The position numbers were made by a program, and so were the translations under genes. Shown here one piece after another: positions 1 through 10,810 of a DNA stretch of 64,000 nucleotides (the stretch's first letter is position 1; each line of letters starts with the position of its first letter). The notes beneath the pieces were generated by a model, which worked only from the letters and a program-made list of their open reading frames with translations, had not been told where the DNA came from and searched no databases. Source of the DNA: Lactuca virosa (taxonomy: Eukaryota; Streptophyta; Magnoliopsida; Asterales; Asteraceae); assembly GCA_928212115.1 (NCBI GenBank), contig CAKMRJ010003334.1, forward strand, positions 23,265,208 to 23,329,207. Direction: 5' to 3'.

Positions 1-1075
1 ACTTTCAGTTTTCTTAACATCCTCTTCCTTGAGTCTTCCTCATATCCTGTATTTTCAAACTATCATTGTTAGTCACCTCTAATTCATCACCATTTTGGTT
101 TAAATCTGTTTGTATATGTGGTCCTACTCCAAACCAATCAACCTCATCCACAACACTATTAAATTCTCTCATATCAACATCCTAATCATCTACAAGAGCT
201 TTTGGGTCTACAATGTATTCACTATCATTCCTTATCCCTCCTCTTGTGAATCCTTTTCTTTCTCCACTTGACACTGGTCTTCTTTTTCAATCTCTCCTTC
301 TTACTCACCCACATTATGATATCCACTATCACTAAAAGTCTCAAAATCATCTAGTAAGTCCCTTTGATCTTGACAATTTAAATCAACTCTAATATCATGC
401 ATTGTAGGACCTTGTTTTTTCTATAGGGACATAGGAATCATCAACAAATTCATTAACAACATGTTGTTTGAATGTTATACCGCATTCAGTAAGTTGAGAT
501 GCCTAAAAAGGAACTAGGGACAGGGAAAAATCATACACATCATCTTCAATCTGTGTCTGATAGAGGATTCTTTAAGTGGGACATTCATGTCTAATTTCTT
601 GCTACAAGAACCAATTTCCTTCTTCTTAGGCCTAATCCTATTAAGTTTAGGAGAAGGTTCACCATCCAGTTGCTTAATAACAACGTTGGTTGGGAACATG
701 AAATAAGTGTAAACTATTGTCCGTCCTTGTTAAACATGCACATTAAGCACTTTGTTCTTGGGGACATATTGAGCCATAAAAATAACGTCTTGATCATTTC
801 CTAGAGCCTTCAATCCGAAATCTAAGTCTAGATTAGGAATTCTATAATGGTAGTACATTGTCTCATCCTCAACATACCCTAACTCAGGAATCATGTCATT
901 TAGATCATGAACACAACGAGATCAGTGCAGACAAAGTCGTAAAATGCCAACCCTCCCTCAATGTACTTTCTTCTTAGATACTTGGTAAAAAAATCCACCA
1001 TGATGTATCTTTAAAGTGAACCAATTGTTGTAACCATTTAAAAAAACATCAACATGCTTTCATTATACAAACCAA
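1..1075 (-). pseudogene. Decayed MULE (Mutator-like) N-terminal coding fragment
   Basis: Read on the minus strand, broken frames give the N-terminal part of a plant Mutator-like element protein (PB1-like domain type). FTLKIHHGG lies at about 994-1020, DMIPELGY at 873-896, and YYHYRIPNLDLDFGLKAL at 804-860. An acid-rich linker (VDEVDWFGVGPHIQ) follows at about 110-155. The order of a basic/aromatic start, an ELGY-type motif and a long acidic linker is usual upstream of the MULE zinc-finger and transposase core, which would lie left of base 1. Several stops and frameshifts separate the blocks, so no protein is made. Family assignment rests on remembered motif order; the catalytic domain is not visible. 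Confidence 0.5.
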
Positions 1076-2385
1076 AGAAATAAAAAACAAAAAATCCAAC
1101 AACTTAGTGTAATCTTGTTCAAGGTCCACTTCAATTGTATGAGGACAACTCAAATTCCACATACATAGTATCATTTTTGCTGGAAAACCCTAATTTTGGA
1201 TGCGAAAAGCTCATTGATTGTGGAAGTGAAGCCCATGCATGTGATCAAAGAAGAGTGGAGATAAAATGGGGTTTTTATTGTGTTGTGTTTGCTTATGGGT
1301 GGATTAATTACGTAGCTTAACCTAAGCATGCCTTAAATGAGCGCCAAAGGTGAAAAGACCAAAATACCCCCACATTTTATGCACGTCATATGCCCAAAAG
1401 GCTGAAAATTGACGGATATACTTAAAAGGACCTCTCATGCTAGTTTTGCAAAGCACAAGGATCAAGTTCGTTAAAAAAAATTAGCAGAGACTGAGTTTGT
1501 GACATTTGGTAAACCTTAGGAACCATTTATGTAATTTTGCCGTTTTTATGTTATGGATAACCACAAAAATCACTAAAGTGGGTGAAATAATTTAAGATCA
1601 TCCTTTTTTGTTCTCAACATAAAATGAACACAAATTTTGTAATTGTTCCGATTGCGAATTACAAAAGTAAATTTTGTAAACCGATTGCGAATTATAGAAG
1701 TTTTCTTTAATGGTTTCTACCACAAAAAAAAAATAATAAATAAATAAAAATAAAAAAAAATCTTAAAAAAGTAAGAAAAGTCATATTTCATAATTTATAT
1801 ATGTATTTTACAATATATGAATGTGTATTTCACAAATCACAATATATCATTTTATTTCTCAAGCATCTTATATTTTTTTTCCGTTATTTGTAAGGTTATT
1901 TTTGTGATGGAGACTATTTAAAAAACAAATTCATAATTTGTAATGGTCCTTATACGAAATTGGTCGTTTTATGTAATGAGTCAAAAGGACGATCATTTTG
2001 TTAAATGACAAATGAGAGAGATGAGTCTACTTTAGTGTTGAGAGTGTTCATGGACACCTACTGTTGTTTAATTTCTTTTACAAAATAAATAAGATATTTT
2101 ATATGGACACCCTTGCCTAAGTCAAAATGGACACATGTTAACCAAAATCAAAACCGAAAACTTTTAACAGTTTTTGGAAATTTTATATAGTTAACGACGT
2201 TTTAGGACGTGAAGATGAAAAATTAATATATTCCAAAGATATCATAATTGATTTTTAAACATCCGGACTTATAAAAAATAACACAAATGATATCCAAAAA
2301 AATATATAAGAGTGAACAAAAAAAAAAACCCTAAAATACAAAATTTAAAGATATATTGGGTCACGGAATCCACTGGCGTCCTTAA
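1076..2385. other. No gene seen; AT-rich flank of the MULE fragment
   Basis: No reading frame with recognisable content. 1320-1560 (accaaaatacccc, and a later 'ggaaccatttatgtaattttgcc'-like stretch) has the look of a MULE terminal region, but no matching inverted repeat was found. 1730-1765 is A-rich low complexity. Confidence 0.4.
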
Positions 2386-2618
2386 GACCATCTACAACCA
2401 ACCACTAAAACACAATTATAAAGACCAATAAAATGGCGTTCTCATTCCAATCAACCTTTAAAAAACACAATTTTAGTTTTGGGATAGCTTCACACACCAA
2501 ATATGAAGGTCAAACTACTTGGCCTCTAAATATCACAACTTTAGTGTTTGGTTGGAATGCAAACACCATTTCGGTGTTAAACAATCACCAACTTAGTGAT
2601 TTATGGTTGGAGTTGCTC
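2386..2618. mobile_element. Tourist/PIF-Harbinger-like MITE
   Basis: A 233-bp non-coding block with imperfect terminal inverted repeats. The left end begins GACCATCTACAACCAACCAC; the right end, reversed, begins GAGCAACTCCAACCATAAAT. Each end is flanked by TAA (2383-2385 and 2619-2621), the 3-bp target site usual for PIF/Harbinger MITEs. No coding capacity. The length and the 'CTCCAACCA' terminus fit common plant MITEs; the exact family is not known to me. Confidence 0.55.
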
Positions 2619-2652
2619 TAAGCTCTGTTCGCCGTCGCCAATTGGCTGGTAG

Positions 2653-2988
2653 TTTCGCTTAACTCTCTACCCATCTCCATTTAACATTTTGTTGTATTTT
2701 CTTGGTTCAACGAATTTGTCCATCTAGGCCAATCTCCATCAATGCTCTATCCACTTCCAGCTACCCGCCGCTAAATTCTCCATTTTCTCGGGTAACTGAT
2801 CTCCTTTATATTTAAGAGTTTTTCGCTTAACTCTCTACCCATCTCCATTTAACATTTTGTCGTATTTTCTTGTTTCAACGAATCTGTCTATCTAGGCTAA
2901 TCTCCATCAATGCTCTATCCACTTCCAGCTACCCGCCGCTAAATTCTCTATTTTCTCGGGTAACTGATCTTCTTTATATTTAAGAGTT
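2653..2988. repeat. 168-bp direct tandem duplication
   Basis: 2653-2820 is repeated immediately at 2821-2988 with only a few substitutions. The unit starts TTTCGCTTAACTCTCTACCC and ends near TATATTTAAGAGTT. It contains pyrimidine-rich stretches like plant 5' UTR sequence but no ORF. Two copies only. Confidence 0.9.
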
Positions 2989-3831
2989 TAAGGTACACAC
3001 ATGTCTCACCGTTGTGTTTGAATTTCATGTAGGTAGTTGAACCTTTTTTTTCCAAACCGTGTACCGTAACAACTATAGTTCGTAAAGAAATTATGCTACC
3101 AATTATACTTGGTACCAACTTTTTGGCTACCAAGAATTTTAATCAGTACATATTAGTAAATGATATATACCAAAAATTCAAACTAATATGAATTAAAGGA
3201 GTTCAACATGTAATAATCTATATAAGGTCATCCACATCAATGCAATTCTACTAGTTTTTCAAATGTATCACATCATCTTTGTAATTACCTCTCACATGTT
3301 AGAAATCTTGGGTGTTTCGATTCCTTGGACTCATTGAGAGTCGTGATGCACTTTCATATTGAAATATTTTAAAGGTACAATCGAAAATTCAACCGGATAA
3401 AACTCAGTAGTTCTCTTGAACAGAGAATGTAGAAGGTTATGATTATTGTGTACTAGATTCGAATTGACCAAAAAATGGGAAAATAACTAGTGTTTGAAAA
3501 CTATCGAAAAACGGCCATATGGCAGTTACAAAACCATCTTCAAACTGTTATTAAAATCGGGTCTAAAACTGGTTCAAACTACTATTCAAACCATCATTGA
3601 CCCCAGCTAGGGGCTCTGCCCCTTGGACCCAAACAGGGGTTGCCAGGGGCGCTAAAAAAATCAAGTTTGGTCCTTAACTTTTATTTTGTCTTCATGGCTG
3701 ATCCCCGTGGTTTCAATTCCTATCGTGTTTGGTCCCTCACCCACATAAAAAGACATGTATGCCTTTTTTCATTTCTTTTTATAATTATCTTTAAGTAAAA
3801 CCATTTAAAAAATGAAATGAATAACCCCACA
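2989..3831. other. No gene seen; upstream region of the split AT-hook gene
   Basis: No coding frame. 3600-3650 is a G/C-rich block (ggggctctgccccttggaccc) unlike its AT-rich surroundings. 3760-3790 holds a TTTATAATTA stretch that could serve as a TATA element for the gene starting at 3994, but nothing proves it. Confidence 0.35.
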
Positions 3832-3863
<32 letters not shown>

Positions 3864-3867
3864 TCCC
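3832..3867. repeat. CT microsatellite in the presumed 5' leader
   Basis: A run of (TC)n interrupted once by G, about 160 bases before the ATG at 3994. CT tracts are common in plant 5' leaders, which agrees with this being the leader of the split gene. Confidence 0.85.
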
Positions 3868-3993
3868 AAAAAAACAACCCAGATTAAAGTTCATCCTCAA
3901 CTTTTGGTTTTCCAGTTCGCATCATGACTTTTTTCATCTCTTTCTTCTTGTTTCTCTCCCTTGAGTTTCATCCTTCTGATCTATATCTATAAT

Positions 3994-4063
3994 ATGTCAA
4001 ACAATATAGACTTAAGCTACACTTCCCCTTTCTCCTTACAAACCCTACAACATTCCCCTTACC
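3994..4063 (+). pseudogene. AT-hook (AHL-like) gene, first part, split by Tekay-1
   Basis: ATG at 3994 opens 23 codons (M-S-N-N-I-D-L-S-Y...) plus one base. The frame is cut at 4063 by the Tekay-1 insertion. If Tekay-1 and one copy of its TTACC target duplication are removed, the frame runs on without a shift into 30927 and reaches an AT-hook block at about 31010. A CT-rich leader precedes it. This is the only host-gene-like sequence in the window. The join across 26.9 kb is inferred from the matching target duplication. Confidence 0.5.
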
Positions 4064-4326
4064 TGTAACACCCCAAAAATCCCAATAAAAATTTTCATTT
4101 TTAATTAAAGACAAATCATTGTTTTAGATAAACCCAAATCATAAGAACCCAAGCTCAAATACAAGTATTCCAAAATCAATGTATCATAACATCTCCAAAA
4201 CATGTCACCGAAGGATGTGGACGATCACGCCTTTGCTTTTCCCCGATCATCTGATGTACCTGAAACATAAAACTTAAACTGTAAGCCAAAGCTTAGTGAG
4301 TTCCCCTAAAATACCACCATACAAAC
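4064..4326 (-). repeat. Tekay-1 3' LTR, distal piece
   Basis: Starts TGTAACACCCC on the plus strand, which is the 3' end of the LTR in element orientation. It is cut after CAAAC (4322-4326) by the Tat element and continues at 14030. Confidence 0.85.
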
Positions 4327-4866
4327 TGATGACGTGCCTAAGACGGCACGACAGAATCGCGCCTAGCCAAAACGCTAAGCGTTCCAGCCGGGCTAAGCCC
4401 AGCAGGCTCAGCACCCGCCAGCGCCTCTGGGGACAGGATACCCAGGCTAAGAACTCGCGCCCGCTGAACAACGCTCCCAGCTCCAAGACAAAAGAGACAA
4501 TCAGGGGACAAACAGTGGATCAGACCATTACCGCCAGAGCCAATAAGAGCGCCCTGACGGTTGAAGGCGCACGATCCTCCAATCAGCGCCTCTGATCTTG
4601 TCTCCCCAAAAAGCGATCATGTCTAGTACGGACTGGGCAGGAGCGCTAGGTATAAAAGGATGCACCCTCGGACTCACGAGGTAAGCTCTTCTCTCCTAAA
4701 GAAGATACCAAAAACCCTAGATATCTCCTAACTTGACCGTCGGAGCATTCTTCCGGGAGCACCCTCCCGGGAAGCGGCTGGCGGCTTCTCTTTCTTGTGA
4801 TCTTGCAGGGATAACGAGTAATCTGATGCACCCAGTGTTAATCCACCAGAAAACCAGGTCACATCA
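4327..4866 (+). repeat. Tat element 5' LTR
   Basis: 540 bp, TGATGACG...GTCACATCA. U3 holds three short inverted repeats: CGTGCC/GGCACG (4333-4350), AACGC-TAA-GCGTT (4371-4383) and GGGC-TAA-GCCC (4390-4400). A TATA box lies at 4651. The repeats share a CTAAG core that recurs, on the other strand, as CTTAG in the hairpin array after pol. Confidence 0.95.
4651..4657 (+). promoter_or_regulatory. TATA box of Tat 5' LTR
   Basis: TATAAAA about 215 bases before the LTR end; transcription would start near 4680-4690. The same box is kept in the 3' LTR at 13809-13815, which suggests selection on the promoter while the element was active. Confidence 0.7.
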
Positions 4867-4886
4867 TTTGGCGTCGTCCGTTTGTG
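4867..4886 (+). other. Primer binding site of Tat element
   Basis: TTTGGCGTCGTCCGTTTGTG directly abuts the 5' LTR. It resembles the TGGCGCCGT-type primer sites of Tat/Athila-type gypsy elements with one C-to-T change. The tRNA species is not assigned here. Confidence 0.65.
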
Positions 4887-4927
4887 AGACGAAGAACACA
4901 AACTAAAAGCAAAAGACTGAAGAATCA

Positions 4928-6349
4928 ATGGCGTCCGACGGCAGCGATGGACGCGACGGCTCTCAGGCTAGTCCCATACGCTCCATGTCAACGTTGAACG
5001 AAACACCGCCGCCCACGGCGGACAACAGAGCACCCCTAGGTGAGAGAAGCTCTACGATAACCACCAACACCGCCTCGCAACCGGCAACTCACCAACTGAG
5101 AACAACTCCGGCGGGGCCACTCTTAACCACATCCCTTCAGATGCCGCCATTTTTTGTACCACCAACGCAGCAACCACCGTCGGTCCACCCAGCGATGCTA
5201 CCACCAAGCCAAGTTTTCAACAGCCAACCGCCATTTATAGTGACACTGTTCAACTAAGTGACGGGTGGTTTAGGCCCAGTGCTTTCTCTACCCCCACTGG
5301 CGGAGACTATGGTGGCTCATACGCCACCTATCTACTCGATGGCAGGCACCTGGGCCGGACCGACCATAGCCTCCAACCATAACCTCCAGCAGGCCTCGGC
5401 AATCAACCCCTTAACACCAATACACTCATTCCCCTCCGGTTATCCTGTCCAGTTGCCATTTCAACAACACTCCTTTTACGGACCAACTCCAGGCTTTCAT
5501 GCATCGTCGTCATGCGATTTAAGCCTCCAACACCAGTCACAAGGCACACCAGTCATCCCAACCCAAGACTGCCTTTCTTGCAGCGTTACATCCCCGTTTA
5601 TCAAAGAGTTGCTAGACTACGAAATACCGAACACAGCCAAACTGCCAACGCTCAAAACCTATAATGGCATTACCGACCCGGACAGCCACATCGACACGTA
5701 TGAGTGGACAATGACGTCTCTGAAGCTTGATGAGAGGTTCTGGTGCACATATTTCCCGACGACTCTTGATGGCAATGCAGGCACATGGTTCAAGACGTTA
5801 CGTCCAAGCAGCATCTCTAATTTCGCTCAACTTAAATACTTATTCCTCACCAACTTCATGCAGCTACGAAAGTACATGGGAGATTCTCATTCTATAATAG
5901 GTTGTAAGCAAAAGGAGGGTGAAACCGTGCGAGAATATTTCACCCGGTTCATAAACGCCACGTTGGATGTGCTGGGACACGACGAAGGGCTTATAGCTGG
6001 TGCTTTCACATGGGGCCTTTTACCAGGTCCCTTGTCACAAAAGCTTATGGGTAAGAAACCCCAAACAAGGGTCGAGTTAAAGGAGAGGGTAGAACGATAT
6101 CTCAGGCAGGAAGAAGGCGAGGCAGCGAAACAGGCATACCTAAATGCCATGACGACCAAACGCCATAACCCAAGTCATACGGACTTTCAAGGAGGAAGTA
6201 GGCACTTTGGCCAGGCAAGGAGGCCTCAGGCGAGGTTTCGCCCATTCGATAGAGACGACAGACGGAGTCGTCGACCAGAGGTGTATGCGGTATCAGAGAA
6301 ACAACAGCAAGCCAAGTTACCCAAGAGCCGGTATTGCGAGTACCACTAA
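4928..6349 (+). pseudogene. gag: Tat gag (capsid-like), two in-frame stops
   Basis: ATG at 4928 opens a proline/threonine-rich N-terminus (about 200 residues), followed by a Retrotrans_gag-type capsid domain at about 5630-6100 (TYNGITDPDSHIDTYEW, then WFKTLRPSSI, then KEGETVREYFTRF). The frame stays open except for TAA at 5255-5257 and TAA at 6347-6349. The second stop sits inside a CEYH...HDTTSC zinc-knuckle-like motif, where CAA (Gln) is expected. Gag packages the element RNA in cytoplasmic particles. The same frame continues past 6349 into protease, so gag and pol were one long frame before decay. Confidence 0.88.
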
Positions 6350-9300
6350 AGCAAGACACACGATACGACCAGTTGTTCGGTACTCAAGAAAGAAATGGAG
6401 GAAAAGCATCTCAAAGGAGACTTGGTGGAAATAACACGAAGCTTATGCGCCAAGTTTGACGCCGAGAACGACAAGAACGCGCCTCGAGAAGGAGTTCAAC
6501 CCAAGGAAATATTCATGATACGTAACAAAAGAAGTAGGGAAACACAGCCACCGAACTATTGGATCCCTGGGCCCCCGGTGCGGACGCTCACGTTTTCTGC
6601 GCAAGACCCTCGTCCTGAGGGATGGAGAGGTGATAACCCATTGGTAATCCAGGCCTCCATCAAAGATGTGACCATACACAGAGTGTATGTCGACACAGGG
6701 AGTTCAGCAGACATAATCTATGAGCACTGTTTTCGACTTCTCCCAGATCGATGGAAGGACAACCTGAGACCCACGGTGGGGCGGCTGGTCAGATTCACCG
6801 GCCACAGTCTGTGGCCGCTGGGCACGATTCACCTTCCCCTAACAATCACTAGCCACGATAAGCAACGAAAGAAGACGGTCCTGATCGACTTCGTGGTCAT
6901 CCGACATTCGGCAGAGCACAACATCATCTTGGGTAGAACGGCCCTCCTAAAGCTAGGAGCGTTTCCCGTCGACTATGCATGGAATCTTAAAATTCGACAC
7001 TCCGGCAGGTCCAGCCACAGTACTCGCCACCCCTCCCAGAGAATTGCAGTGCTTTACGGTAATGAAGCCAGCAGAGATGACTAAAGAAACAAAGAAGCCA
7101 CGACGAGATCCGGCGAAAGGAAATGAAGTAATCAACGAGGAATACCCTGATCAGCCGATCAGCATTGGTCATAACCTCCCAGGTCACGTGAGGGAGGCAG
7201 TAGTCGACCTACTCAAACGGTACAAACACATATTTGCATGGACTCCCACAGACATGGTGGGGGTAGATAGGAAGGTCATTGAGCATAAACTGGCAATCAA
7301 GCCAGGGACAAAGGAAGTGAAGCAGAAGAGAAGGGTCCAAGGAGGGGACCGCAACAGGGCAATTAATGCAGAGATGGCTAAGCTGGCGGAGGCCGGAATA
7401 GTAAGGGAAGTGGTTTTCCCAACTTGGATCGCTAATCCGGTTATGGTGCGCAAGCAGGACGGGTCATGGCGTATGTGTATTGACTTCTCAGACTTGAACA
7501 AAGCGTGTCCCAAGGACTGCTACCCCCTCCCGGAGATCGACCAGAAAGTGGAATCGCTGCAAGGGTTCAAGCTGAAGTGTTTCCTAGATGCATATAAGGG
7601 GTATCATCAGATTCTGATGAGCGAGCAGGACGAAGAGAAAACGACTTTCTACACGGATCATGGCACCTTTTGTTACACCAAGATGCCTTTTGGTTTGAAG
7701 AACGCGGGTGCCACGTACCAGCGCCTGGTCGACTCGATCTTCGCTGAGCAAATTGGGAGGAATATCGAAGTGTATGTCGACGATATGGTGATTAAGAGCT
7801 CCCGTGAAAACAAAATGTTGCAGGACATCGAGGAGACTTTTGTTACACTAGAAAGGGTCAAAATGAAATTGAATCCGGCTAAATGCACATTCGGGGTAGA
7901 AGAAGGACAGTTCTTGGGATACTATGTTACCAAACAGGGCATCCAGCCTAGCCCAGTTAAAGTGGACGAGTTTATGGAGACCCCACCCCCAGGCACTCTC
8001 AGGGACGCACAGGGTTTGAATGGGAAGCTCACGGCTCTGAGTAGATTCATCTCGAAATCCGCTGACAAGGCCATTCCACTATTTCATACACTGAAGGGTT
8101 GTATTGAAAAGAACAACTTTCAATGGACATCCGCGGTGGAAGAAGCGCTCCAGAAGATTAAGGAAGCACTACACAAGCTACCTACACTGGCCAGCCCCGT
8201 CCCGGGGGAAACACTGCAAATGTACCTCTCGACCTCAAACGAGGCGATATCCTCGGTGTTGACCGTAGAAAGGGAAGGAGAGCAGAAGCCGATATATTTT
8301 GTGAGTAGAGCATTACAGGGTCCTGAAATCAATTATCCCACCCTGAAAAAACTGGTCCTGACACTCATTTACGCGGCGCGACGTTTGAGGCGCTACTTCC
8401 AGGCGCACCAAATAGAGGTGCTAACAAATTGCCCCATCAAACAGATATTACTCAAGCCAGAAACATCGGGCCGGCTAGCAAAGTGGGCGATCGAGCTGGG
8501 GGGCATGATATAAGCTATCGTCCAAGGACAAGCATTAAGGGACAAGCACTGGCTGATTTCTTGCTCGAAATTCCAGATGAAGGAAACTTAGCCAAGGAAG
8601 GAATCTGGGCGGTAGAGGAGGTCCCAGCCAACGACCACTCGTGGACGCTATACACCGATGGGGCGTCCAGCAGGGAAGGCTCGGGTGCAGGATTAATCTT
8701 GACTAGGCCAGAGGGAGAGGAAGTGACCTACGCTCTTCGGTTCGACTTCCACACCTCGAATAACGAGGCGGAGTACGAAGCCTTGCTCGCAGGGTTGCGC
8801 TTAGCCAAGCAAATGGGGGCGAAGGCTGTGACAGCCCTGACAGATTCGAGGTTAGCCGCGAACCAAATTAACGGAAGTTTTGAGGCAAGAGATAAGAGAA
8901 TGGAGAGATATGTGAGAATGGTGAGACAACTGATCCAGTCCTTTAGAAAGTTCACGATCAAGCAAATATCTCGGAGCAAGAATAAAAGGGCAGACGCTTT
9001 AAGCAAGTTGGCATCCACATGTTTCGATCATCTATCGAAGAAGGTTTTGGTAGAAGTACTCAGGGAAAGGAGTACAGATGAGCAGCAGGTGAATACCTTG
9101 ACAACTACCGGGCCCACATGGATGACACCATTTATGGAATATTTGCAAAGGGGAGTGTTACCAGACGACCACAGTGAAGCCAGGAAGATACGAATAAAGG
9201 CGCCCTCATATGCATTGATAAACGGGGAGCTGTATCGAAAAGGGTTCACGACACCATGGTTGAAATGCGTAGATCAGGCTAGAGGGATGGAGGCGCTACA

Positions 9301-10351
9301 GGAGGCGCACGCAGGTCAGGCGGGCGCACACGAGGGAGCCAGGGCTTTAACGGGTAAAGTGCTCCGGATGGGGATATATTGGCCCACTGTACACCAAGAC
9401 GCGCTGGGAGTGACTAGGAAGTGTGGGGAATGCCAGTCTTACGCTCCAGTCCAAGCAAACCCGTCAGTACCACTGCAGAACATATCCAGCCCATGACCAT
9501 TCTACTAATGGGGCATAGACATCGTAGGCCCATTCCCAGAGGCACCTGGAAAGCTGAAGTACATGGTGGTGGCGGTGGACTACTTTACAAAGTGGATTGA
9601 AGCAGAACCGCTAGCGTGTATATCAGGAAGACACATGATAAAGTTTGTATGGAAAAATATCATGACAAGGTTTGGAACACCTAAGGTGCTCGTCAGTGAC
9701 AATGGCCTACAATTTGCTGAAAATCCTTTCAGAGAATGGTGCGCCGGTAAAGGGATAAATCAGCGGTTTACATCAGTGGCGCACCCACAGGCTAATGGAC
9801 AAACAGAAGTGTCCAATCGAACCATTGTGAACGGCATCAAGAAACGGTTGGGTAAGGCAAAGGGGAATTGGGCAGAGGAGTTACCGGCAGTACTCTGGTC
9901 GTACAGAACCACTCCACGAATAAGCACACAGGAGACCCCGTTCGGCCTAACATACGGGACGGAGGCTGTACTTCCATTAGAAATAGTTTGTTGGCACGTT
10001 GAGAGCGGTCAATGCGGATGAAGAAAGCAATGCCCAAGACCTAAGATTGAATTTAGACGTCCTCGAAGAGAGACGCGAGAAGTCGGAGGTACGCCAAGCT
10101 GCGTACAAATGCGTAACATAAAGATATTACAATCAGAGGGTGAAGGAGAAGGCATTCAGAGTAGGCGAGTATGTGCTGAGAAAAAATGAGGCAAGTCGAG
10201 CCCAACCCAAGGCAAGTTGGGCCCAGTATGGGAGGGCCCGTACAAGATTATAGAAGCGAATAGGAACGGCGCGTATGTATTGGAAACAGCGGAAGGGAGG
10301 CGGATACCAAGAACATGGAACGCCAAAAACTTGAAGAAGTTTTTCTTTTAA
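6350..10351 (+). pseudogene. pol: Tat pol: protease, RT, RNase H, second RNase H, integrase
   Basis: Order visible: aspartic protease with VDTGSS at about 6690-6710; RT at about 7430-7830 with MCIDFSDLNKA and the catalytic YVDDM at 7770-7785; connection/RNase H to about 8510; a second, archaeal-type RNase H at about 8640-9010 (LYTDGASS, NNEAEYEALLAG, DSRLAANQ, KNKRADALSKLA); integrase zinc finger at about 9330-9450; and core at about 9560-9970 (VDYFTKW, VSDNGLQF, HPQANGQTE). The end is TAA at 10349-10351. Lesions: a frameshift near 6961-6966 (one extra base in GCGTTTCCC), one at the G6 run 8498-8503, TGA at 9494 where TGG is expected, TAA at 9506 where CAA is expected, and shifts near 9985-9995 and 10215-10230. 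The second RNase H is diagnostic for Tat. Confidence 0.9.
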
Positions 10352-10408
10352 GGGCAAAATGGCAAATAGCCCTAGCTGTCCACCGTCGTACTTAGCATAT
10401 CACATTTT

Positions 10409-10680
10409 TAAGTACTTAGTGTACTTGATTTCATGCTCAGAGACATGATTCTCATACTTAGTGTATTGGAGCCCATAGTTAATGTAATCGAATGATTGAT
10501 ATGCTAAATTTTAATACTCAGTGTATTAAATCTTGAAGTGACTGATACCTAAATTTGAATTTTTTTATTGGGTGCTTAGAGAACCCAGCCGTGACACTTA
10601 GCGTGTCAATACTAATGTGGGAAAAATAAAATGCTTAGCGCATCAAAATACCATTAGAAGAAAGCAATGCTTAGAGCAGG
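10409..10680 (+). repeat. Array of short hairpins with TTAGY loops between pol and the antisense gene
   Basis: At least seven short inverted repeats share a 5-base loop TTAGT/TTAGC/TCAGT/TTAGA but have different, self-complementary arms. They are AAGTAC/GTACTT (10410-10426), ATAC/GTAT (10454-10466), TTTAATAC/GTATTAAA (10510-10530), TGGGT/ACCCA with a longer loop (10569-10587), TGACAC/GTGTCA (10592-10608), ATGC/GCAT (10631-10643) and TGC/GCA (10668-10678). The array lies exactly between the ends of the two convergent genes. No coding frame. Confidence 0.75.
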
Positions 10681-10810
10681 CAACGGGACACCCGGTACAC
10701 GAAAACGAATTTTACATACAATCAAAAGAGTAAATTCTTAGCAAAACCCATACATCACGTGTCCAGATCAAAACAAAAAAAGGAAAATAAAGCAACCATA
10801 GAGAATATTT

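Noticed and set aside
3832..3867. CT tract as an element end or CRISPR-like repeat
   Set aside because: Simple dinucleotide microsatellite; no spacers, and the organism is a plant.
4274..4595. Opposed 70- and 99-codon ORFs at the Tat LTR start (also 13447-13669)
   Set aside because: Both lie in LTR U3 with GC-rich inverted repeats; no conserved start and no family.
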